DNA of 64,000 bases from Nemertoderma westbladi (lineage: Eukaryota > Xenacoelomorpha > Nemertodermatida > Nemertodermatidae). The translations under genes and the position numbers were made by a program. The stretch covers positions 1 to 64,000 of the forward strand of contig JAUCBJ010009114.1 in NCBI GenBank assembly GCA_032718475.1, read 5' to 3'. Positions 8,921-17,466 of this stretch are shown here, piece by piece; position 1 is the stretch's first letter; the number at the start of each line of letters is the position of its first letter. The notes below the pieces were generated by a model that saw only the letters and a program-made list of their open reading frames with translations, was not told the origin of the DNA and made no database searches.

Positions 8921-11900
8921 GTGTCCCTCATTAATGTTTGTGTCCCTCATTAATGTTTATGTCCCTCATTAATGTTTGTGTCCCTCATTAATGTTTGTGT
9001 CCCTCATTAATGTTTGTGTCCTTCATTAATGTTTGTGTCCCTCATTAATGTTTGTGTCCCTCATTAATGTTTGTGTCCCTCATTAATGTTAGTGTACCTC
9101 ATTAATGTTTGTGTCCCTCATTAATGTTTATGTCCCTCATTAATGTTTGTGTCCCTCAGTAATGTTTGTGCCCCTCATTAATGTTTGTGACCTTTCCTTA
9201 ATGTTTGTGTCCCACATTAATGTTTGTGTTCCTCATTAATGTTTGTGTCCCTCATTAACGTTTGTGTCCCTCATTAATGTTTGTGTCCCTCATTAATGTT
9301 TGTGTCCCTCATTAATGTTTGTGTCCCTCATTAATGTTTGTGTCCTCCATTAATGTTTGTGTCCCTCATTAATGTTAGTGTACCTCATTAATGTTTGTGT
9401 CCCTCATTAACGTTTGTGTCCCTCATTAATGTTTGTGTCCCTCATTAATGTTTGTGTCCCTCATTAATGTTTGTGTCCCTCATTAATGTTTGTGTCCTCC
9501 ATTAATGTTTGTGTCCCTCATTAATGTTTGTGTCCCTCATTAATGTTTGTGTCCCTCATTAATGTTTGTGTCCCTCATTAATGTTTGTGTCCCTCATTAA
9601 TGTTTGTGTCCCTCATTAATGTTTGTGTCCCTCATTAATGTTTGTGTCCCTCATTAATGTTTGTGTCCCTCATTAATGTTTGTGTCCCTCAGTAATGTTT
9701 GTGTTCCTCATTAATGTTTGTGTCCCTCATTAATGTTTGTGTCCCTCATTATTGTTTTTGTCCCTCATTAATGTTTATGTCCCTCATTAATGTTTGTGTC
9801 CCTCAGTAATGTTTGTGCCCCTCATTAATGTTTGTGACCTTCATTAATGTTTGTGTCCCACATTAATGTTTGTGTTCCTCATTAATGTTTGTGTCCCTCA
9901 TTAATGTTTGTGTCCCTCATTAATGTTTGTGTCCCTCATTAATGTTTGTGTCCCTCATTAATGTTTGTGTCCCTCATTAATGTTTGTGTCCCTCATTAAT
10001 GTTTGTGTCCCTCATTAATGTTTGTGTCCCTCATTAATGTTTGTGTCCCTCAGTAATGTTTGTGTTCCTCATTAATGTTTGTGTCCCTCATTAATGTTTG
10101 TGTCCCTCATTATTGTTTTTGTCCCTCATTAATGTTTATGTCCCTCATTAATGTTTGTGTCCCTCAGTAATGTTTGTGTCCCTCATTAATGTTTGCGACC
10201 CTCATTAATGCTTGTGTCCCACATTAATGTTTGTGTTCCTCATTAATGTTTGTGTCCCTCATTAACGTTTGTATCCCTCATTAATGTTTGTGTCCCTCAT
10301 TAATATTTGTGTCCCTCATTAATGTTTGTGTCCCTCATTAATGTTTGTGTCCCTCATTAATGTTTGTGTCCTCCATTAATGTTTGTGTCCCTCATTAATG
10401 TTTGTGTCCCTCATTAATGTTTGTGTCCCTCATTAATGTTTGTGTCCCTCATTAATGTTTGTGTCCCTCATTAATGTTAGTGTACCTCATTAATGTTTGT
10501 GTCCCTCATTAATGTTTATGTCCCTCATTAATGTTTGTGTCCCTCAGTAATGTTTGTGCCCCTCATTAATGTTTGTGACCTTCATTAATGTTTGTGTCCC
10601 ACATTAATGTTTGTGTTCCTCATTAATGTTTGTGTCCCTCATTAACGTTTGTGTCCCTCATTAATGTTTGTGTCCCTCATTAATGTTTGTGTCCCTCATT
10701 AATGTTTGTGTCCCTCATTAATGTTTGTGTCCTCCATTAATGTTTGTGTCCCTCATTAATGTTTGTGTCCCTCATTAATGTTTGTGTCCCTCATTAATGT
10801 TTGTGTCCCTCATTAATGTTTGTGTCCCTCATTAATGTTTGTGTCCCTCATTAATGTTTGTGTCCCTCATTAATGTTTGTGTCCCTCATTAATGTTTGTG
10901 TCCCTCATTAATGTTTGTGTCCCTCAGTAATGTTTGTGTTCCTCATTAATGTTTGTGTCCCTCATTAATGTTTGTGTCCCTCATTATTGTTTTTGTCCCT
11001 CATTAATGTTTATGTCCCTCATTAATGTTTGTGTCCCTCAGTAATGTTTGTGTCCCTCATTAATGTTTGCGACCCTCATTAATGCTTGTGTCCCACATTA
11101 ATGTTTGTGTTCCTCATTAATGTTTGTGTCCCTCATTAACGTTTGTATCCCTCATTAATGTTTGTGTCCCTCATTAATATTTGTGTCCCTCATTAATGTT
11201 TGTGTCCCTCATTAATGTTTGTGTCCCTCATTAATGTTTGTGTCCTCCATTAATGTTTGTGTCCCTCATTAATGTTTGTGTCCCTCATTAATGTTTGTGT
11301 CCCTCATTAATGTTTGTGTCCCTCATTAATGTTTGTGTCCCTCATTAATGTTTGTGTCCCTCATTAATGTTTGTGTCCCTCATTAATGTTTGTGCCCCTC
11401 ATTAATGTTTGTGTCCCTCATTAATGTTTGTGTCCCTCATTAATGTTTGTGTCCTCCATTAATGTTTGTGTCCCTCATTAATGTTTGTGTCCCTCATTAA
11501 TGTTTGTGTCCCTCATTAATGTTTGTGTCCCTCATTAATGTTTGTGTCCCTCATTAATGTTTGTGTCCCTCATTAATGTTTGTGTCCCTCATTAATGTTT
11601 GTGTTCCTCATTAATGTATGTCCCTCATTAATGTTTGTGTCCCTCATTAATGTGCCCTCATTAATGTTTGTGTCCCACATTAATGTTTGTGTCCCTCATT
11701 AATGTACCCTCATTAATGTTTGTGTCCCACATTAATGTTTGTGTCCTCCATTAATGTTTGTGTCCCTCATTAATGTTTGTGTCCCTCATTAATGTTTGTG
11801 TCCCTCATTAATGTTTGCGTCCCTCATTAATGTTTGTGTCCCTCTTTAATGTTTGTGTCCCTCATTAATGTTTGTGTCCCTCATTAATGTTTGTGACCCT

Positions 11901-14190
11901 CATTAATATTTGTGTCCCTCATTAACGTTTGTGTCCCTCATTAATGTTTGTGTCCCTCATTAATGTTTGTGTCCCTCATTAACGTCGGTGTCCCTCATTA
12001 ATGTTTGTGTCCCTCATTAATATTTGTGTCCCTCATTAATGTTTGTGTCCCTCATTAATGTTTGTGTCCCTCATTAATGTTTGTGTCCTCCATTAATGTT
12101 TGTGTCCCTCATTAATGTTTGTGTCCCTCATTAATGTTTGTGTCCCTCATTAATGTTTGTGACCTCCATTAATGTTTGTGTCCCTCATTAATGTTTGTGT
12201 CCCTCATTAATGTTTGTGTCCCTCATTAATGTTTGTGTCCCTCATTAATGTTTGTGTCCCTCATTAATGTTTGTGTCCCTCATTAATGTTTGTGTTCCTC
12301 ATTAATGTATGTCCCTCATTAATGTTTGTGTCCCTCATTAATGTGCCCTCATTAATGTTTGTGTCCCTCATTAATGTTTGTGTCCCTCATTAATGTTTGC
12401 GTCCCTCATTAATGTTTGTGTCCCTCTTTAATGTTTGTGTCCCTCATTAATGTTTGTGTCCCTCATTAATGTTTGTGACCCTCATTAATATTTGTGTCCC
12501 TCATTAACGTTTGTGTCCCTCATTAATGTTTGTGTCCCTCATTAATGTTTGTGTCCCTCATTAACGTCGGTGTCCCTCATTAATGTTTGTGTCCCTCATT
12601 AATATTTGTGTCCCTCATTAATGTTTGTGTCCCTCATTAATGTTTGTGTCCCTCATTAATGTTTGTGTCCTCCATTAATGTTTGTGTCCCTCATTAATGT
12701 TTGTGTCCCTCATTAATGTTTGTGTCCCTCATTAATGTTTGTGTCCTCCATTAATGTTTGTGTCCCTCATTAACGTCGGTGTCCCTCATTAATGTTTGTG
12801 TCCCTCATTAATATTTGTGTCCCTCATTAATGTTTGTGTCCCTCATTAATGTTTGTGTCCCTCATTAATGTTTGTGTCCTCCATTAATGTTTGTGTCCCT
12901 CATTAACGTCGGTGTCCCTCATTAATGTTTGTGTCCCTCATTAATATTTGTGTCCCTCATTAATGTTTGTGTCCCTCATTAATGTTTGTGTCCCTCATTA
13001 ATGTTTGTGTCCTCCATTAATGTTTGTGTCCCTCATTAATGTTTGTGTCCCTCATTAATGTTTGTGTCCCTCATTAATGTTTGTGTCCTCCATTAATGTT
13101 TGTGTCCCTCATTAATGTTTGTGTCCCTCATTAATGTTTGTGTCCCTCATTAATGTTTGTGACCTCCATTAATGTTTGTGTCCCTCATTAATGTTTGTGT
13201 CCCTCATTAATGTTTGTGCCCCTCATTAATGTTTGTGTCCCTCATTAATGTTTGTGTCCCTCATTAATGTTTGTGTCCTCCATTAATGTTTGTGTCCCTC
13301 ATTAATGTTTGTGTCCCTCATTAATGTTTGTGTCCCTCATTAATGTTTGTGTCCCTCATTAATGTTTGTGTCCCTCATTAATGTTTGTGTCCCTCATTAA
13401 TGTTTGTGTCCCTCATTAATGTTTGTGTTCCTCATTAATGTATGTCCCTCATTAATGTTTGTGTCCCTCATTAATGTGCCCTCATTAATGTTTGTGTCCC
13501 ACATTAATGTTTGTGTCCCTCATTAATGTACCCTCATTAATGTTTGTGTCCCACATTAATGTTTGTGTCCTCCATTAATGTTTGTGTCCCTCATTAATGT
13601 TTGTGTCCCTCATTAATGTTTGTGTCCCTCATTAATGTTTGCGTCCCTCATTAATGTTTGTGTCCCTCTTTAATGTTTGTGTCCCTCATTAATGTTTGTG
13701 TCCCTCATTAATGTTTGTGACCCTCATTAATATTTGTGTCCCTCATTAACGTTTGTGTCCCTCATTAATGTTTGTGTCCCTCATTAATGTTTGTGTCCCT
13801 CATTAACGTCGGTGTCCCTCATTAATGTTTGTGTCCCTCATTAATATTTGTGTCCCTCATTAATGTTTGTGTCCCTCATTAATGTTTGTGTCCCTCATTA
13901 ATGTTTGTGTCCTCCATTAATGTTTGTGTCCCTCATTAATGTTTGTGTCCCTCATTAATGTTTGTGTCCCTCATTAATGTTTGTGACCTCCATTAATGTT
14001 TGTGTCCCTCATTAATGTTTGTGTCCCTCATTAATGTTTGTGTCCCTCATTAATGTTTGTGTCCCTCATTAATGTTTGTGTCCCTCATTAATGTTTGTGT
14101 CCCTCATTAATGTATGTCCCTCATTAATGTTTGTGTCCCTCATTAATGTGCCCTCATTAATGTTTGTGTCCCACATTAATGTTTGTGTCC
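8921..14190 (-). repeat. 19-bp tandem array, reverse arm
   Basis: The same 19-bp unit in reverse complement (CATTAATGTTTGTGTCCCT), about 277 copies. Higher-order duplications are visible: the rare variant ATTGTTTTTG starts at 9751, 10112 and 10986, separated by 361 (19 units) and 874 (46 units). Rare variants such as CGTCGGTG and TCTTTAATG recur in the same local order. Confidence 0.97.
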
Positions 14191-14211
14191 TGGCCGCTAT
14201 GGGCTTCCGTA
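14129..14211 (-). repeat. right terminal inverted repeat (83 bp)
   Basis: Exact reverse complement of the left terminus, including the unique outer 20 bases and the shortened repeat unit. Confidence 0.93.
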
Positions 14212-14217
14212 ATAACT
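14212..14217 (+). other. target-site duplication, right copy (ATAACT)
   Basis: Directly follows the right terminus and matches 5841-5846. Confidence 0.75.
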
Positions 14218-14231
14218 AGAATCACAAATAA

Positions 14232-14237
14232 TTTAAT
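14232..14237 (-). terminator. possible poly(A) signal ATTAAA
   Basis: Minus-strand ATTAAA 35 nt beyond the stop of the terminal exon at 14272-14441 and 15 bp before the foldback element's target duplication. A common AATAAA variant; in AT-rich DNA it could be chance. Confidence 0.35.
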
Positions 14238-14271
14238 ATCCAGAATTAAAATCTCTAGAACTTTGAACAAT

Positions 14272-14441
14272 TTAATCTCTATAATCACCAACCTCTGGAT
14301 TACTTAGGAGTAGTGTTGCTGGTTCTTCTGCTATGTTACGAGTTCCCAGATACAATGTATCTGATGTCTTAGTAAATGATTCACTTTCACTATCGGCTTT
14401 AGTTATCCTCATGTGTGACTTTAGCGGCAACGGTTTGGCAC
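14272..14441 (-). CDS. terminal coding exon of an unrecognised gene (exon C)
   Basis: Minus-strand frame after the acceptor GATATTGTTACAG (AG at 14442-14443). It takes one base from the preceding exon, then reads AKPLPLKSHMRITKADSESE and about 35 further residues, ending at TAA (14272-14274). The segment is hydrophilic with an acidic/serine cluster (DSESESF), like a cytoplasmic or disordered C-terminal tail. The phase fits the 208-nt exon at 16701-16908 and also the 88-nt exon at 16183-16270. The foldback element begins 60 bp past the stop and may have altered the 3' UTR. No family is recognised. Support is the acceptor, an open frame with balanced codon use inside AT-rich DNA, and phase agreement. 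Confidence 0.55.
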
Positions 14442-14894
14442 CTGTAACAATATCTCAGTTAATTAACATTGTTAATTATTAATTAAATGAAAGGAGCAGG
14501 TAATGTGGGATGTGTGTGCGATTTTAAAGATGGGATACAGTCTGTATCTGTTTTTATGTTTAAAATTACAGGTTTTAATGGGCCTTTAGGTAATATTAAT
14601 ACACAGCATTTAGTCAGGTTTAACACACTATAATGTTTGTTCAGTCTCTGACTATGTATCCTGATAATGGACATACCTTCCTATGCTCATCATATCACGC
14701 TATTATCTCACCCCGTGGCCAATATTACACGTTCGCGGGGCCTTCGCGCAGCACGAGGCTCAGTTATGAGATACAGATTATAATTGAGCGCGATATTATT
14801 TAATTTACTTAACCAACAATGAAAACAATAAATTCATGTTATTGGTACTGTGACATGTTAAACTCATAAAGTAATTGTGTTTGTTCGATTGCAG

Positions 14895-15129
14895 ATCGCG
14901 AGCCGGTTGTAATTTAAGAAAAATTGGTAATTTGTGCAATTTGCGTAATTTACGGTCATTAACTGTTAAGAATGTAAAGCAATTATCATATGTTCAGTGC
15001 GGTATTGATAACTTATGGAAGGTCAATTTATGTAAAGAATTAATCAATTGTATCTCAGATAACTGGGAGATCCCTTATTTTAGTACAAACGAGTTAAACG
15101 ATATATTGAAGTATATAGCCACAGTGTAA
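14895..15129 (+). CDS. possible exon or relic ORF, unrecognised
   Basis: Plus-strand frame following TTGTTCGATTGCAG, a fair 3' splice site (AG at 14893-14894), open for about 77 codons to TAA at 15127-15129. The product begins RSRAGCNLRKIGNLC with leucine/asparagine-rich periodicity, then mixed composition with four cysteines. No ATG begins it. It lies antisense within the proposed intron 2 of the minus-strand gene, 130 bp after a CpG-rich CCAAT patch. It could equally be a transposon relic or chance. Confidence 0.2.
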
Positions 15130-15394
15130 ACGATTTAATATTATTTTTTGTGTATTTGTCTCATATTGGTTGTGCATATATTCTATTCATGTGCCATCAT
15201 TAATCCTGGTTTGTCTGTTCATGTTGGCTCTGTATTTACTTACTTTACACTCTATTTGTGCTACTTTATTAGTATACTTTTCTACGCTGTACTTATTACT
15301 GTGTTAATAACGTACGATATTAAATTAAATAAATAAATATATTAAATATATTAGGCGTGGAGGCGACCAAATTTGTAAGAAATATAAAACTTAC

Positions 15395-15415
15395 CTTATG
15401 CCGATAGTGTTGATA
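15395..15415 (-). other. possible 21-nt microexon
   Basis: Minus-strand TAATATCTCAG acceptor, 21 nt reading YQHYRHK in one frame, then AAG|GTAAGT, a strong donor. It is length-neutral (multiple of three), but in the phase required by the neighbouring exons it brings in a stop. It is therefore either not part of that gene or a poison/cassette exon. Confidence 0.15.
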
Positions 15416-15879
15416 CTGAGATATTAATTTATCATGCAAACAGCTCAACGAAATTATTTAGCTAATTATTCTAAAGAATCACGATTAAGTACATTACAAT
15501 GCTGCCTTTGAGTAGTGATGAGGTGGATGGCCTGGTTCCCCATCCCAGCTAGGCTAGCAAGCATGCCAGGGAATGAGGGAGCTATGGAAGTATAGCTGCT
15601 TGGAGACAGGGCATTTTAATAAGTTAATTACGTTTAGATCAATTAAAAACATATTCATTAAAGCAAATCTCTTGAACTAATTAAAAACTATAATAGAATG
15701 GGGTATGCGGAATACAGCTGTATAATTGTTAAGTATAATTATTTAAATCTTATACTAGAAAATAATTAATATCCTTTAAAAGGCAGGTGGTTGAAAATGC
15801 TGTTTTTACCCTAATCAACTTAATTAACTAATTAACTGCTATTATCTTAGCTTCTCGAAGGCCACACGAAAATTCAACT

Positions 15880-16000
15880 TGGAAAATTTATTAACTTTGC
15901 CAGACTACATGTGTACCAAGTTTGGATAGATTTCATCGAGATTTGGCTGAGTTATTAACGTTTACAATTGAACGCGACAGAACGACAGAACAACGACACA
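15880..16000 (+). mobile_element. degenerate retroelement 3'-tail-like sequence
   Basis: CATGTGTACCAAGTTTGGAT, then ATTTCATCGAGATTTGGCTG and a GACAGAACGACAGAAC tract. This resembles the widely dispersed 'accaagtttcatcaagatcggctgag...acagacag' tails of invertebrate LINE/SINE copies. Only the tail is visible; the family is not assigned. Confidence 0.35.
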
Positions 16001-16182
16001 CCGATTGAGTTAGTGGTACCCGTGGCTTGTGGTACCCCCTTTCGTGGCTCGCCCCACATCAAGGGTTATTGCTCATATAAAATCATTGTCTAATGATGTT
16101 TAATATTATCACTCACAACGTCGAAGTCCCCCACACCCATGTGAATTGAAAACTAACCCGGTGAATAAGAGTAATTACTTAC

Positions 16183-16270
16183 AAGTTTGCCTGCCGAGAG
16201 CTGGATAAATATGGACGGATCCATTGCTACCAATATTGTTGTAATAATATACGCACCTATGCAGGGCAGC
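16183..16270 (-). CDS. 88-nt exon candidate, frame-compatible alternative to the 208-nt exon
   Basis: Minus-strand exon bounded by CGTTTTTCGTTATTAG (AG at 16271-16272) and CTT|GTAAGT (16177-16182), both good splice sites. Two frames are open. Frame starting at the first base reads AALHRCVYYYNNIGSNGSVH and ends with one spare base; it joins in frame from exon A (phase 0) and to exon C. The other open frame, LPCIGAYIITTIL onward, is hydrophobic but fits neither neighbour. 88 and 208 leave the same remainder modulo three, so this exon could substitute for the 208-nt exon. Real use is not shown. Confidence 0.35.
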
Positions 16271-16495
16271 CTAATAACGAAAAACGAAACATTGGGCACA
16301 ATAGCAGTATATATATATTGTATGTAAAAAAAAAACACTGTTCGTAAGAAATGTTTCTACTCCTACAAATCTAAACAAAATAAAGCGAAATTTTGCAGAA
16401 AGTATGTCCAATAAATACTCCCTATGGGGTGTCGACAGAATTTCGATTGAGTGAATTCAACGATTATGATCGGTCATTCTAGAATTAATTTAACT

Positions 16496-16508
16496 GTTGC
16501 TACGCAAC
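16496..16508. promoter_or_regulatory. RFX/X-box-like palindrome GTTGCTACGCAAC
   Basis: GTTGC and GCAAC half-sites separated by three bases, a loose match to the RFX X-box. A third RFX-like palindrome in this 1-kb stretch. Function is inference. Confidence 0.25.
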
Positions 16509-16554
16509 CAACAGTTCCCTCGCAACCAAAACCCTGCATACACAACTAGGTCCG

Positions 16555-16660
16555 ATATTGAACCTATCATCAAAGTTTCATCCAATTTCATCAACATTAA
16601 GTGCAAGAAGTTGTGTGTACAAACAAACACACAAACAGACACGTATGAGAAATAAGGACA
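16555..16660 (+). mobile_element. second retroelement 3'-tail-like scrap
   Basis: CAAAGTTTCATCCAATTTCATC followed by a GTGCAAGAAGTTGTG-type stretch and an ACAAACAAACACACAAACAG tract ending in GACACG: the same class of tail motif as at 15880-16000, diverged and without recognisable coding sequence. Confidence 0.35.
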
Positions 16661-16700
16661 TCCGATTCTTGTATCCGTCCAAAATTACACAACAACTAAC

Positions 16701-16908
16701 CCGGTGTATTGAATATGCAAGGTTTTCCATAACTCTCCCAATACTCATCTATATCTGATTGAGTACGAAGCTTGCCATCGCTTTCCAATCTGTGCTGCAA
16801 TCGCATGACGTCATGAATTGCAGACCGAGGTATGTTAGACAGAAACGTGACGTCATTCACTGGAGCTGACTTAGGAACAGCACGTTTCTTTCTATCTCGC
16901 GATTTCGT
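16701..16908 (-). CDS. 208-nt coding exon of an unrecognised gene (exon B)
   Basis: Minus-strand exon after AGATTATTTTTTAG (AG at 16909-16910), a strong acceptor. The frame starts in phase 0 with TKSRDRKKRAVPKSAPVNDV, a basic patch resembling a nuclear-localisation or juxtamembrane stretch, then a mixed helical segment (IHDVMRLQHRLESDGK) and an aromatic/acidic end (DIDEYWESYGKPC). It ends at CCGG|GTTAGT, a moderate donor, in phase 1, which joins exon C in frame. If that donor is skipped the frame stops three bases later (GGT TAG), so this could also be a terminal exon. Composition is clearly more GC-rich than the flanks. Two TGACGTCA motifs lie inside. No family recognised. Confidence 0.55.
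16806..16855. promoter_or_regulatory. pair of CRE-like TGACGTCA palindromes
   Basis: TGACGTCA at 16806-16813 and 16848-16855, 42 bp apart. Both fall inside exon B, where they encode Asp-Val, so coding constraint or chance may explain them. Confidence 0.2.
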
Positions 16909-17061
16909 CTAAAAAATAATCTCTAATAATTGTTAAGTTTTCCAGTTTTTTAAGGAGAAATAATGTTCGTTCAGATAAATAAATACACATTAATATCCCC
17001 AAATTAAATATTAATATAATACTTTATCAAACTTTATCAGGTTTACATAACGAAACTACCG

Positions 17062-17075
17062 ATTGCCATGGTAAC
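17062..17075. promoter_or_regulatory. RFX X-box-like site ATTGCCATGGTAAC
   Basis: Matches the X-box form RTTGCCATGGYAAC at all but minor positions; first of the two duplicated copies. Located in the candidate intron between exons A and B. Confidence 0.35.
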
Positions 17076-17187
17076 TGTGACTTTAAAATATAATCAATAA
17101 ATAAATTTTGGTCGATATAGTGGGGGTAGAAGTTGGTCCCGTTGCATCAAGTTCATTAGATCAATGGTTGGTATGGCAAAACTACCG

Positions 17188-17201
17188 GTTGCCATGGTAA
17201 C
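17188..17201. promoter_or_regulatory. RFX X-box site GTTGCCATGGTAAC
   Basis: A near-perfect 14-bp palindrome equal to the X-box consensus GTTRCCATGGYAAC bound by RFX factors. Second copy in the 125-bp duplication. Binding is inference. Confidence 0.4.
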
Positions 17202-17304
17202 TGGGACTTTTAATCAAGCCCATGCACATCGCCATAGTCGATATAGTTGGAGTAGGTAAAGGTTCTACAATGATAGGATTGCTAGTTTTCGCTGTACACA
17301 CTAC

Positions 17305-17466
17305 CTGACCCTGTATGCAGCTTTCCAGGTCGTATCTATAGTAGGTCATGGTTACAACATCGTTCAATGTGTCGACATTCGATGGGTCCACGCCGAAAAC
17401 AGTACAGCCATGTGGTTGCAGGTAAAACAACCAGTTTCCACAGGCGCCGAGTCGTGGGCAAGGAGA
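17305..17466 (-). CDS. coding exon at the satellite edge, 5' end unclear (exon A)
   Basis: Minus-strand frame of 54 codons, from just after an in-frame TAA (17467-17469) to TCAG|GTAGTG (donor at 17299-17304), phase 0. It reads SPCPRLGACGNWLFYLQPHG, then a Val/Asp-rich segment and DLESCIQGQ, with cysteines at 3, 9, 21 and 50, suggesting an extracellular disulfide-bonded region. It joins exon B in frame. There is no ATG and no AG acceptor between the TAA and the start of good coding sequence. A one-base indel would instead connect it to the upstream frame KVYFGLIS, which runs into the 21-bp satellite 40 bp away. So the exon is probably broken, or its 5' part was lost to satellite growth. No family recognised. 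Confidence 0.45.

Larger units (their letters stand above)
5847..14211. mobile_element. foldback-like DNA transposon, non-autonomous, 8,365 bp
   Basis: Bounded by perfect 83-bp terminal inverted repeats and a 6-bp target duplication. The unique outer 20 bases are TACGGAAGCCCATAGCGGCC; inside them the ends become a 19-bp tandem repeat. The left arm is about 2.3 kb (about 122 units) and the right arm about 5.3 kb (about 277 units) in the opposite orientation, separated by a 0.7-kb unique spacer. No transposase-like frame is present, so it would need proteins supplied in trans. The architecture matches foldback elements (Drosophila FB, sea urchin TU types): long inverted repeats built of short tandem units. 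A 6-bp duplication does not by itself assign a superfamily. It lies about 60 bp past the stop of a minus-strand gene. Confidence 0.85.
14442..16182. other. intronic/unique sequence; a small CpG-rich patch and weak exon candidates
   Basis: Part of the candidate second intron of the minus-strand gene. At 14711-14765 a CpG-rich patch with a CCAAT box (14719-14723) stands out in AT-rich DNA. 15500-15610 is another GC-richer block of unknown origin. Weak coding candidates at 14895-15129 (+) and 15395-15415 (-) are listed separately. Confidence 0.4.
17047..17256 (+). repeat. ~85-bp imperfect direct duplication, period ~125 bp
   Basis: AAACTACCGATTGCCATGGT at 17053 recurs with one change at 17178, and GTCGATATAG at 17111 recurs at 17237. 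The second copy extends to the coding exon edge near 17256; the first is intronic. Confidence 0.85.

Noticed and set aside
5868-14190. CRISPR array
   Set aside because: Repeats are contiguous with no spacers; the surroundings are eukaryotic.
15148-15336. 62-codon hydrophobic plus-strand frame
   Set aside because: No ATG start; hydrophobicity follows from T-rich sequence; no signals around it.
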